From positions 1 through 9,524 of the forward strand of contig JBDZUZ010000148.1 of the NCBI GenBank assembly GCA_040255445.1: a stretch of DNA of 9,524 nt, written 5' to 3'. This DNA is from JBDZUZ01 sp040255445 (GTDB lineage Bacteria; Planctomycetota; Phycisphaerae; Phycisphaerales; UBA1924). How positions within the stretch are numbered: position 1 is the first letter of the stretch; each line of letters opens with the position of its first letter. Below are positions 1 through 5,908 of the stretch, in pieces. The notes under the pieces are model-generated. The model was not told the origin of the DNA and searched no databases. It saw only the letters and a list, made by a program, of their open reading frames with translations. Made by a program: the position numbers and the translations under genes.

Positions 1-375
1 CTTCTCGCCGTTTACGAGCACATGGCCGTGGACGACCAGCTGGCGCGCGGCCCAGATCGTGCGGGCCAGGCCCGCGCGGCGGACGACGTTGTCGAGGCGA
101 CGCTCGAGCAGCTGCAGGAGCACGTCGCCGGTGTTGCCGGGGCGACGGGCGGCTTCCGCGATGTACTTGCGGAACTGCTTCTCCTGCACGCAGTAGTGGT
201 ACTTGAGCTTCTGCTTCTCGTTCAAGCGCACGCCGTAGTCACGCAGACGACGGCCGCGGTACCCGTGCATGCCGGGGAACACGAGCTGACGCTTCGACGT
301 GTGCTTGGGGATGTCCGCGATCGGCACACCGACGCGGCGGGACAGCTTGACCTTCGGTCCGATGTAACGAGCCAT
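1..375 (-). CDS. rpsD: 30S ribosomal protein S4, N-terminal part (cut by left window edge)
   Basis: S4 is a primary 16S rRNA-binding protein that starts assembly of the 30S body. In several bacteria it also represses its own operon. The visible 125 residues begin M-A-R-Y-I-G-P-K-V-K-L-S-R-R, the standard S4 start. They continue with a DYGVRLNEKQK block (46-56), then EKQFRKYIAEAARRPGNTGD (65-84). The S4 RNA-binding domain follows from about residue 85 (LLQLLERRLDNVV, then VVHGHVLVNG). S4 is usually about 200 residues, so roughly 75 residues lie beyond the left edge. The N-terminus has no cysteine cluster, so this is the zinc-free (C-minus) form, with a slightly shortened region between residues 15 and 40 compared with E. 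coli. The ATG at 373-375 is preceded by GGAG about seven bases upstream. The gene is divergent from purF, so it heads its own transcript rather than following rpsM/rpsK, at least on this side. The identification is certain. Confidence 0.97.
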   Translation of the reverse strand, partial: MARYIGPKVKLSRRVGVPIADIPKHTSKRQLVFPGMHGYRGRRLRDYGVRLNEKQKLKYHYCVQEKQFRKYIAEAARRPGNTGDVLLQLLERRLDNVVRRAGLARTIWAARQLVVHGHVLVNGEK

Positions 376-416
376 CGATATCTCCGTCTCCCGGTCAGCG
401 GCCGAGGCCGATGCCG

Positions 417-430
417 GGGTGTCCGCACCC
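417..430 (-). other. Small hairpin in the rpsD leader
   Basis: GGGTG (417-421) pairs with CACCC (426-430) around a 4-base loop. It lies about 42 bases upstream of the rpsD start codon. Taken with the palindrome at 510-530, it makes a structured leader plausible, but five base pairs alone are weak evidence. Confidence 0.3.
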
Positions 431-509
431 GAATCCGTCCTGTGTGGACAGTGGGGGGACGATCCGCCGGGGTCCCGCGTCTGCGGCCCGGCTTGGTGAT
501 CCGGTCACA

Positions 510-530
510 CGTCGCGGCCAATCCGCGACG
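510..530. repeat. Perfect 8-bp inverted repeat in the rpsD leader or promoter
   Basis: CGTCGCGG (510-517) and CCGCGACG (523-530) are perfect reverse complements around the 5-base loop CCAAT. An outer 6-bp pair, CCGGTC (501-506) with GACCGG (544-549), encloses it. It sits at the predicted rpsD transcription start, so it could be an operator, a 5' RNA hairpin, or chance in GC-rich DNA. Confidence 0.6.
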
Positions 531-537
531 GGCCCCT

Positions 538-566
538 ATCAAAGACCGGGAGCCACCCACAATCAA
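538..566 (-). promoter_or_regulatory. Candidate sigma70-type promoter for rpsD
   Basis: On the minus strand TTGATT (566-561) and TTTGAT (543-538) are separated by 17 bases. Each hexamer matches the sigma70 consensus at four of six positions. Transcription would start near 531, giving a leader of about 155 nt to the rpsD ATG. This is pattern matching only; GC-rich planctomycete promoters are poorly defined. Confidence 0.28.
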
Positions 567-658
567 GGAAGCGGGTTTTCGGGGAGCGCGGCGGGCAAGC
601 CCGCGGTCAGCGGCGGGTGGTAGAGGCCTGGACCTGGACCGCGGCTGTACCGCGACGA

Positions 659-667
659 TGCTATCCT
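659..667 (+). promoter_or_regulatory. Candidate extended -10 element for purF
   Basis: TGC-TATCCT (659-667) resembles an extended -10 box (TGn followed by a TATAAT-like hexamer). No TTGACA-like hexamer lies at the right distance: TGGACC at 635-640 is 21 bases away, which is too far. A start near 674 would put the purF leader at about 130 nt. Confidence 0.2.
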
Positions 668-805
668 TCCAATATCCAAACACGACCCCGCAACGACCCG
701 TAAAACATGCCGCCCCGCCGCGGCATCCCAGTCCTACTTCTACACTCGTGCCAACCAGCCGGATCCGCTCCGATTCGCCCCCAAGACCGCCCGCCGCGAG
801 ACCCC

Positions 806-2266
806 ATGCACCAGCCACTCTCCCTGCCGGTCCTCCAGGCCTCGTACGAGAAGAAGGAAAAGTGCGGCGTCTTCGGGATCTGGGGCCACCCTGATTCCGC
901 CCGCCTCAGCTATCTGGGCCTGTACGCCCAGCAGCACCGGGGGCAGGAGTCCGCTGGGATCGCGGTCTCCGACGGTCGGCGGCTGACCGGCGTGACCGGC
1001 ATGGGCCTGGTCCCCGAGATCTTCAACAACCGGAATCTGGAGGGCCTGACCGCCGCGGGCGGGGCGGGAGCGATCGGTCACAACCGGTACTCGACCGCGG
1101 GCGGGTCGCTCGCCTGCAACGCCCAGCCGCTCCTGGAGAGCTATATCGGCGGACAGGTGGCGCTGGCGCACAACGGCAACCTGATCAACAGCGATGTGCT
1201 GCGGACGGCCTTCGAGCAGGCCGGGCATCTGTTTCACACGACGAGCGACACCGAGGTCATCATCCACTTGCTGGCATCGCCGCGGCAGCAGAAGGCGGTT
1301 GATCCGCTCTGCGAGACATTGCGGCACCTGCAGGGCGCCTTCAGCCTGCTCTTCCTCTTCCCGGATCGGATCGAGGCAGCGCGCGACCCCTGGGGCTGGC
1401 GGCCGCTGGTGCTGGGCGTGACCGCGACAGGGCATCATGTGGTGGCGAGCGAGACGGTGGCGCTGGACGTAGTCGGCGCCAAGTTCATCCGCGAGGTTGA
1501 GCCGGGCGAGATCGTGACGATCCGCAACGAGGGCGTGTCATCGCGGCGGTTCTCGGATGTCGCGGAGCGCCCGGCGCATTGCGTCTTCGAGCACGTGTAC
1601 TTTGCCAACCCGTCGAGTGTGGTCTTCGGGCAGAATGTCCAGGTCACCCGCGAGCGGCTGGGCGAGGTGCTGGCCAAGGAAGCGCCGGTTGCGGCGGATT
1701 ATGTGGTGCCGATGCCCGATTCGGGCCGCTCGGCGGCGCAGGGCTTCGCGCGGGCCAGCGGCCTGCCGTACCGCGAGGCGATCGTGCCCAACCGCTATGT
1801 CGGCCGCACATTCATCAAGCCGTCGCAGGACCAGCGGATCGCCGCGGTGCGGCTCAAGCTGAATGTCATCGGAGACCTGGTGAACGGCAAGCGGTTGATC
1901 ATCGTCGATGACTCCATCGTCCGCGGCACGACGACCAAGGCGAAGATGGACCAGATCCGCGAGGCCGGCGCGAAGGAGATCCACTTGCGGATCTCGTGCC
2001 CGCCGATCCGCCACCCGTGCTACTTTGGTGTCGACTTCGCCGAGCGGTCGCAGCTCATCGCCAACGGTCGGAGCGTCGAGGACATCCGCAAGTACCTTGG
2101 CGTTGATTCGCTCCACTACCTCTCGCTCGAGGGGCTGCTGGGCGCGATGAACAAGCCCGGCGAGCACTACTGCACCGCGTGCTACAGCGGCGATTACCGC
2201 CTCGACCCCGAGCACCCGCTCGCGGAGTACACGATCGAGCCGGCGCAGATCAAGATGTTCAGCTGA
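806..2266 (+). CDS. purF: Amidophosphoribosyltransferase
   Basis: PurF catalyses the first committed step of de novo purine synthesis: PRPP plus glutamine gives 5-phosphoribosylamine. From the ATG at 806 the product is 486 residues, close to the 476 of B. subtilis PurF. An N-terminal nucleophile glutaminase domain begins at Cys20 (K-C-G-V-F-G-I-W-G-H), implying a cleaved 19-residue propeptide. HNRYSTAGGS (92-101) and AHNGNLIN (121-128) belong to the same domain. The phosphoribosyltransferase domain carries the PRPP loop IIVDDSIVRGTTT (365-377). Cys259, Cys405, Cys456 and Cys459 fit the [4Fe-4S] ligands of the Bacillus-type enzyme. An in-frame ATG at 707 would add 33 residues unlike any PurF propeptide I know and place Cys at 53, so I chose 806 even though its Shine-Dalgarno (GCGAG) is weak. 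Divergent from rpsD; no other pur gene is adjacent. Confidence 0.97.
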   Translation: MHQPLSLPVLQASYEKKEKCGVFGIWGHPDSARLSYLGLYAQQHRGQESAGIAVSDGRRLTGVTGMGLVPEIFNNRNLEGLTAAGGAGAIGHNRYSTAGGSLACNAQPLLESYIGGQVALAHNGNLINSDVLRTAFEQAGHLFHTTSDTEVIIHLLASPRQQKAVDPLCETLRHLQGAFSLLFLFPDRIEAARDPWGWRPLVLGVTATGHHVVASETVALDVVGAKFIREVEPGEIVTIRNEGVSSRRFSDVAERPAHCVFEHVYFANPSSVVFGQNVQVTRERLGEVLAKEAPVAADYVVPMPDSGRSAAQGFARASGLPYREAIVPNRYVGRTFIKPSQDQRIAAVRLKLNVIGDLVNGKRLIIVDDSIVRGTTTKAKMDQIREAGAKEIHLRISCPPIRHPCYFGVDFAERSQLIANGRSVEDIRKYLGVDSLHYLSLEGLLGAMNKPGEHYCTACYSGDYRLDPEHPLAEYTIEPAQIKMFS

Positions 2267-2293
2267 GGCATTGCCATAACTTCCCAGCTTCGC

Positions 2294-2308
2294 CAGCTTG
2301 CCAAGCTG
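2294..2308 (+). terminator. Weak hairpin after purF
   Basis: CAGCTT (2294-2299) pairs with AAGCTG (2303-2308) around a GCC loop, 27 bases after the purF stop. There is no immediate T-tract (the nearest is ATTTT at 2327-2331). It may be a factor-assisted terminator or only an mRNA-end stem. Confidence 0.3.
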
Positions 2309-2328
2309 ACTGTCGCCATCTGAATAAT
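2298..2328 (+). promoter_or_regulatory. Candidate promoter for the first PEP-CTERM-type gene
   Basis: TTGCCA (2298-2303, five of six to TTGACA) and AATAAT (2323-2328, five of six to TATAAT) are separated by 19 bases, longer than ideal. It lies in the only AT-rich patch of the gap. The implied leader is about 195 nt. It overlaps the hairpin at 2294-2308. Confidence 0.3.
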
Positions 2329-2518
2329 TTTGGATGAATCCCCGGAAGCGGGTTGGCGCGTGGTGCCTCACCCGGTACTTTCGCCCGGTTCGCGTCGCTT
2401 CGCTGACGCTCGCGCGGCGATGAAGCCGCTCGAGGGGGCCGTTCGCAAAGTCCCGGAGAATCAGGTCGGTTCTATGTGGGTCCAGGACATTTCGTTCTCG
2501 GCGGCGCCGCGATCTTGC

Positions 2519-2525
2519 AAAGGAG
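2519..2525 (+). promoter_or_regulatory. Shine-Dalgarno site deciding the start at 2531
   Basis: AAAGGAG lies five bases before the ATG at 2531. It is the only strong site in the reading frame, and the downstream start opens directly into a signal peptide, so earlier in-frame starts (from 2330) are rejected. Confidence 0.8.
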
Positions 2526-2530
2526 TCGAG

Positions 2531-3310
2531 ATGGGAATCCGTACAACTCGTATCGCTGTCATGTGCGTCCTCGCCGCCGCCGGGAGCATTGCCTCCGCCG
2601 GCAACATGACTTTCGATGATCCCGTCGTGACCGGCGGTACACAGGCGGCCGGTGTGTGGTACACCGACCGGTACGCCCCCGCGGGTTTCACCGCGCCGGT
2701 GTTCTTCGACGGTGACAACCGGTTGCGTCAATCGATCTCGGCCGCGGACGGAGCCTCGAGCCGCGCGCCGTCGTTCAGCAGCGCGTTCTACAACACGCAG
2801 GGCCGGAAGTTCGATGTCGCCACCGGCACGCAGGCGATGAGCATCGATCTGTATGTGCCCGCGGACTGGGAGACGACCGGCCGCCGCATGGCCGGCTTCT
2901 GGGGCAGTGCAAGCGCCGGGGCCGCCATCCTGGCCTACCCGATCATCGAGTTCACCAGCGAGAGCGCCACCCCGATGTTCCGCGGCTGGAACGGCACCGG
3001 CTGGACCACGATGGGGCTGCCGACCGGCTTTGCGTATGACGCGTGGTACACCCTTGACATCCAACTCGTCGGCAGCCAGTTCGTCTACTCGGTGAACGGC
3101 GAGCTCGTGACCGCGGTCGATGCCGCCGGATCAACCGGCATCGTGAACACGATCCTGCAGGGGCACAACACGACCGATGGCGTTTCGTACGACATCCATT
3201 GGGACAACCTGGTGACTGTGATCCCGCTGCCGCCGGCGGCGTGGGCGGGTCTCGCCACCCTCGCGGGAGTTGCGGGCGTCGGGTACATCCGTCGCCGCCG
3301 CTCCAACTGA
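2531..3310 (+). CDS. Secreted protein with PEP-CTERM-like sorting tail
   Basis: 259 residues. I do not recognise a specific function. Residues 1-23 are a Sec signal peptide (M-G-I-R-T-T-R, a hydrophobic stretch to I-A-S-A, predicted cut after Ala23). The middle (about 25-225) is rich in beta-prone, aromatic and glycine segments, with WNGTGW at 153-158 and SVNGELV at 187-193. This pattern is common in concanavalin/laminin-G-like jelly-roll domains, but the fold is an inference. The C-terminus (about 231-257) has the core P-L-P-P-A-A-W, a hydrophobic helix and R-R-R-R, i.e. a PEP-CTERM-type tail without the literal P-E-P. Such proteins are processed by an exosortase and delivered to the outer envelope or extracellular matrix; no exosortase gene is in this window. 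It ends just before a strong terminator, so it is probably monocistronic or the end of its unit. Confidence 0.88.
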   Translation: MGIRTTRIAVMCVLAAAGSIASAGNMTFDDPVVTGGTQAAGVWYTDRYAPAGFTAPVFFDGDNRLRQSISAADGASSRAPSFSSAFYNTQGRKFDVATGTQAMSIDLYVPADWETTGRRMAGFWGSASAGAAILAYPIIEFTSESATPMFRGWNGTGWTTMGLPTGFAYDAWYTLDIQLVGSQFVYSVNGELVTAVDAAGSTGIVNTILQGHNTTDGVSYDIHWDNLVTVIPLPPAAWAGLATLAGVAGVGYIRRRRSN

Positions 3311-3339
3311 GCCGCTCTTTCCCAGCATCCCGCTTGGAG

Positions 3340-3376
3340 ACGCCCCGCCGCGCATTCGCGGCGGGGCGTTCTTTTT
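3340..3376 (+). terminator. Intrinsic terminator after the first PEP-CTERM-type gene
   Basis: A 13-bp perfect GC-rich stem (3340-3352 with 3357-3369) closes on the 4-base loop CATT. T-T-C then five T (3369-3376) follow. It begins 30 bases after the stop codon at 3310. This is a textbook Rho-independent terminator and separates this gene from the peroxiredoxin. Confidence 0.94.
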
Positions 3377-3427
3377 CATGTCACAACCCCGGAGCAGCCG
3401 GCATCAAATCCGCCAGTCGGCCAACCC

Positions 3428-3433
3428 GAGGAG
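3428..3433 (+). promoter_or_regulatory. Shine-Dalgarno site deciding the start at 3441
   Basis: GAGGAG lies seven bases before the ATG at 3441, just past the upstream terminator. An earlier in-frame start at 3270 would begin inside the preceding gene and run through the terminator stem, so it is rejected. Confidence 0.82.
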
Positions 3434-3440
3434 TCACCGC

Positions 3441-4259
3441 ATGCTGTCCACCCCCGTTTTCAAAGCCGCCCGCACCCGCCGCCTCGCGTACGCCGCGGGG
3501 CTGATCTGCTCGGTCGCCTGTGTCGGTCTGGCCCAGGCCCAGCAGGAGAAGGCCAAGCCCGCGAAGCAGGAGAAGTCCGCACAGCCCGCGACCGAATCGC
3601 CGGCAAAGGACAAGCAGGCGAAGGACAAGCAGGGCAAGGACAAGCAGGAGAAGGACATGAAGGCCCCGGCCAGGCCGGGTCTGAAGGTCGGTGACAAAGC
3701 GCCCAACGCCACGGTGCTCGATGCCCGCGGCCGCGCCGTGAAGCTCGCCGACCTGTGGAAAGACGGCCCCGTCATTGTCACGTTCTACCGCGGCGGGTGG
3801 TGCCCCTTCTGCACCAAGGCCCTCAGCCAGTGGCAGGACCGGCTCGACGAGGTGAAGGAAGCCGGGGGCACTTTCGTGGCGATCACGCCCGAGAGCCCCG
3901 ACCACACCGTTGACACCGCCCGCAAGCACGAGCTCAGCTACAGCGTCTACTCCGACAACACGCAGGATGTGGCCAAGGCCTACAAGGTGCACTTCACGCT
4001 CGATGAGGAGACCCGGAAGAAGTACAAGGGCTACGGCATCGACCTCGCGGCGAGCAACGCCTCGGGCACGTGGGAACTCCCCGCGCCGGCGACCTATGTG
4101 ATCGACCGCGAAGGCACGATCCGGTACGTCTGGGCCGACTGGGATTACAAGAAGCGTGCGGATCCGGATGAGGTGATCAACGCGCTGCGTCAGATCGATG
4201 TGGTTCCGGCATCGGGCGCGGGAGGCGGCTCGGAGGGCGGGCCCAAGAAGGGTTGGTGA
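3441..4259 (+). CDS. Exported peroxiredoxin-like (AhpC/TSA, thioredoxin-fold) protein
   Basis: 272 residues, probably a thiol peroxidase or disulfide-handling protein acting outside the cytoplasm. Residues 1-33 look like a Sec signal peptide (R-T-R-R, a hydrophobic core, A-Q-A then Q34). Residues about 35-78 are a Lys/Gln/Ala-rich linker with three KDKQ repeats. The AhpC/TSA domain follows from about 80 (L-K-V-G-D-K-A-P-N-A), with FYRGGWCPFC at 115-124. Cys121 and Cys124 form a C-x-x-C, as in the peroxiredoxin-like 2 group, where typical 2-Cys peroxiredoxins would have T-x-x-C. AITPESPD (147-154) and PAPATYVIDREGTIRYVW (214-231) are normal core strands. The tail is Gly-rich (GAGGGSEGGPKKGW). 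Cys27 does not fit a strict lipobox, so I do not call it a lipoprotein. Convergent with the dehydrogenase, 22 bases apart. Peroxide reduction is an inference from the family. Confidence 0.9.
   Translation: MLSTPVFKAARTRRLAYAAGLICSVACVGLAQAQQEKAKPAKQEKSAQPATESPAKDKQAKDKQGKDKQEKDMKAPARPGLKVGDKAPNATVLDARGRAVKLADLWKDGPVIVTFYRGGWCPFCTKALSQWQDRLDEVKEAGGTFVAITPESPDHTVDTARKHELSYSVYSDNTQDVAKAYKVHFTLDEETRKKYKGYGIDLAASNASGTWELPAPATYVIDREGTIRYVWADWDYKKRADPDEVINALRQIDVVPASGAGGGSEGGPKKGW
3606..3656 (+). repeat. 15-base tandem repeat encoding KDKQ-x
   Basis: AAGGACAAGCAG plus a variable codon (GCG, GGC, GAG) occurs three times in a row from 3606 to 3650, followed by a partial AAGGAC. It encodes K-D-K-Q-A, K-D-K-Q-G, K-D-K-Q-E, K-D in the linker after the signal peptide. 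The 12 constant bases are identical in all copies, which suggests recent slippage or duplication. Confidence 0.9.
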
Positions 4260-4281
4260 GCCGAACCGCTGACATCGGCCG

Positions 4282-5097
4282 TCACTTTGTCGTCGGCCGC
4301 ACCGCCGTCCCCGCCAGAATCCCGCCGTCGATCGTGAACTCCGCGCCGGTCGTGTACGCCGACTCGTCGCTCGCGAGATAAACCATCAGCGCGGCGACCT
4401 CCGCCGGCGTGCCGAAGCGGCCCAGCGGCGTGTCCGCTGTGAAATCACGCATGTTCTGTTCACGCTCCGGTCCCTCGCCGAGCATCGCCTCCCACATCGG
4501 CGTGAGGATCGCGCCCGGGTGGACCGAGTTGCAGCGGATCTTCAGCCCCTGCTCGGCGCAGTAGAGCGCCACCGTCTTGCTGTGATTCCGCACCGCGGCC
4601 TTGCTCGATGCGTACGCCGCGGCGCCCGGGATGCCGACGACGCCGGAGCGCGACGACATGTTGATGATCGAGCCGGTGCCCGCGGCCCGCATCGCGCGGA
4701 TCGCCGCGCGGCAGCCCAGAAAGACGCCGTCGAGATTCGTCTCGTGTACCGCCCGCCACGCGGCGAGTGTGGCGTGCTCGGGGTCGTGCGCGGCGATGGC
4801 CCCATCCGGCCCGGGATCAAAGCCGGTGATCGCGGCGTTGTTCACGAGCACATCGACCCGGCCCCGCCACGCTACAAGCTCAGCGACCGCGGCGTCCCAG
4901 TCGGATTCACGCCGGACATCAAGCCGTCGGTACCGGGCCCGCTCGCCGATTCTGGATGCCTCCGCCGCGCCGAGCTCATCGCGGAAATCGGTCAGGAGGA
5001 CGAAGGCCCCTTCCGCGGCGAAGGCCTGCGCGCACGCCAGCCCGATGCCGCGGGCGGCGCCGGTGATCAGGCATGCTTTGCCGTCCAAACGTCCCAT
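4282..5097 (-). CDS. Classical short-chain dehydrogenase/reductase (SDR), NAD-type
   Basis: 271 residues, a cytoplasmic NAD(P)-dependent oxidoreductase whose substrate cannot be read from sequence. The Rossmann motif TGAARGIG is at 12-19. Asp37 at the end of strand beta-2 (LLTDF) favours NAD(H) over NADP(H). NNAA is at 86-89 and the structural Asn is Asn121. The catalytic set is Ser149, Tyr162 and Lys166 (Y-A-S-S-K), and the P-G motif after beta-6 is at 194-195. The C-terminal PLGRFGTPAEVA and FTIDGGI blocks are standard for the family, and the length is typical. It resembles the cyclopentanol/3-alpha,20-beta-hydroxysteroid dehydrogenase type, but that is not a firm assignment. The ATG at 5097 is chosen over an in-frame GTG at 5130 because GGGAGGGG lies just upstream of it and family proteins start near this point. 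A 12-bp inverted repeat lies 30 bases upstream. Confidence 0.95.
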   Translation of the reverse strand: MGRLDGKACLITGAARGIGLACAQAFAAEGAFVLLTDFRDELGAAEASRIGERARYRRLDVRRESDWDAAVAELVAWRGRVDVLVNNAAITGFDPGPDGAIAAHDPEHATLAAWRAVHETNLDGVFLGCRAAIRAMRAAGTGSIINMSSRSGVVGIPGAAAYASSKAAVRNHSKTVALYCAEQGLKIRCNSVHPGAILTPMWEAMLGEGPEREQNMRDFTADTPLGRFGTPAEVAALMVYLASDESAYTTGAEFTIDGGILAGTAVRPTTK

Positions 5098-5103
5098 TGC
5101 AGG

Positions 5104-5111
5104 CCCCTCCC
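5104..5111 (-). promoter_or_regulatory. Shine-Dalgarno site deciding the start at 5097
   Basis: GGGAGGGG on the minus strand lies six bases upstream of the ATG at 5097. It lies inside the 11-codon extension that a GTG start at 5130 would create, which argues against that longer form. Confidence 0.8.
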
Positions 5112-5127
5112 GATCGCTCGAACGTGC

Positions 5128-5157
5128 CACGACTGAGCTGCTTTGAGCTCAGTCGTG
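5128..5157. repeat. 12-bp perfect inverted repeat upstream of the SDR gene
   Basis: CACGACTGAGCT (5128-5139) and AGCTCAGTCGTG (5146-5157) are exact reverse complements around a 6-base spacer GCTTTG. The element is 30 bases upstream of the SDR start and 121 bases past the stop of the next gene, which is on the same strand. No T-tract follows on either strand, so it is a poor intrinsic terminator. An operator or a leader stem-loop fits better. Confidence 0.85.
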
Positions 5158-5201
5158 CTCCGCTTCTGCGCCACATGCGTACTGCAGGATATCGCGCACA
5201 C

Positions 5202-5226
5202 AGAGCGCACGCACCGAGAGCGCACG
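5202..5226. repeat. 10-base direct repeat with 15-base period
   Basis: AGAGCGCACG occurs at 5202-5211 and 5217-5226, with another GCGCAC just upstream (5194-5199). The pair lies in the gap between the SDR gene and the second PEP-CTERM-type gene. It may be a regulator site or simple sequence bias. Confidence 0.5.
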
Positions 5227-5278
5227 ACGCTGGATGTGCGTTCTCACGATCTTCGATCGAGGTCAGGAGGCTTGCCGC

Positions 5279-5902
5279 TCAGCGGCGCCGCCGCAGCAGC
5301 CCCGCCGCGGCGATGCCCGCAACGGCCATCACACCGGGCGTCGGGACCGGCGCCATCGTCACCGCATCCAGGGCGGGCCCGGCCGCGGCCGAGCCCGACA
5401 TGCCGCGGAACATGAGCCGATCCGAGCCGCCGGTGCCGATCACCGTCACGCTGTAGACCGTCCAGCCCATGTCGGAGCCGCTGCGCCCTGCGGTGTTGTG
5501 CGAGAAGGAGCCGGCGACAGCGCCGTTCCATACCACGTCCATGTTCATGATCTGTGCGCCCGACCAGACATTGCCAGCCAGCGCGAACGAGACCTCGTAG
5601 GCCTGGCCCGCGGCGGTGGGGACATCCTGGTAGATCGCGCTGGGAGCGCCGACGCCGACCAGGTCGATCCAATACGCGCCCTCGTAGGCGGAGAACTCCA
5701 GGCCCGGCAGGTGTCCGGTCGGCGTCGCGTGCACGAACTCGATGTCGTTCGGGCCGGCGCAGGTCCAGCCGCCCCAGCTCTGGCCGGGGGCGACAGAGCG
5801 GAACCCGGTGCCGGGATCCTCGAACCCGCCGTTCACGACCTGACCAACGGCCAGACCACCACACGCCGCGACCGCGGCGAACGCAAGGCACAGCTTCTGC
5901 AT
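5279..5902 (-). CDS. Secreted protein, choice-of-anchor C-like, with PEP-CTERM-like tail
   Basis: 207 residues. The signal peptide covers about 1-20 (M-Q-K-L-C, a hydrophobic stretch, L-A-V-G then Q21). The body opens with V-V-N-G-G-F-E-D-P (22-30). It carries YWIDLVGVG (77-85), an I-Y-Q-D-V-P-T-A-A-G-Q-A-Y block (90-102), VSFALAGN (104-111) and GPALDAVTM (175-183). This order is that of the DUF642 / choice-of-anchor C type beta-sandwich found on exported proteins; these folds often bind carbohydrate, but the ligand here is unknown. The tail has P-V-P-T-P-G (185-190), a hydrophobic helix and four arginines at the very C-terminus. It is a PEP-CTERM-like signal with P-T-P-G in place of P-E-P, common in planctomycetes. 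The ATG at 5902 is preceded by AGGAG at ideal spacing. It is unrelated in sequence to the other sorting-tail protein at 2531-3310. Confidence 0.88.
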   Translation of the reverse strand: MQKLCLAFAAVAACGGLAVGQVVNGGFEDPGTGFRSVAPGQSWGGWTCAGPNDIEFVHATPTGHLPGLEFSAYEGAYWIDLVGVGAPSAIYQDVPTAAGQAYEVSFALAGNVWSGAQIMNMDVVWNGAVAGSFSHNTAGRSGSDMGWTVYSVTVIGTGGSDRLMFRGMSGSAAAGPALDAVTMAPVPTPGVMAVAGIAAAGLLRRRR

Positions 5903-5908
5903 GTCTCT

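Larger units (their letters stand above)
376..805. other. Divergent intergenic region rpsD / purF
   Basis: This 430-base gap must hold the promoters of both divergent genes. I see no tRNA, no convincing small gene and no T-rich terminator in it. What it does hold is a weak sigma70-like site for rpsD (538-566), a weak extended -10 site for purF (659-667), an 8-bp perfect stem with a 5-base loop at 510-530 and a small GGGTG/CACCC hairpin at 417-430. The rpsD-side leader would be about 155 nt if the promoter call is right, which is long enough for an autoregulatory structure. Confidence 0.6.

Noticed and set aside
22..894. 290-codon open frame on the plus strand
   Set aside because: Antisense to rpsD and then overlapping the start of purF in another frame; the product has no family features.
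2440..2480. c-di-GMP-I riboswitch before the first PEP-CTERM-type gene
   Set aside because: Only a G-C-A-A-A-G fragment resembles the consensus; the GNRA tetraloop stem and receptor cannot be placed.
1538..3064. 508-codon open frame on the minus strand
   Set aside because: Antisense to purF and the first PEP-CTERM-type gene, spans their boundary, and has no recognisable domain or ribosome binding site.
4260..4281. Bidirectional terminator between the convergent peroxiredoxin and SDR genes
   Set aside because: Only a GCCGA/TCGGC pair with a 10-base loop and no T-tract; not enough for a call.
4519..5136. 205-codon plus-strand frame over the SDR gene
   Set aside because: Mirror of the SDR reading frame; the minus-strand product has a full set of SDR motifs.
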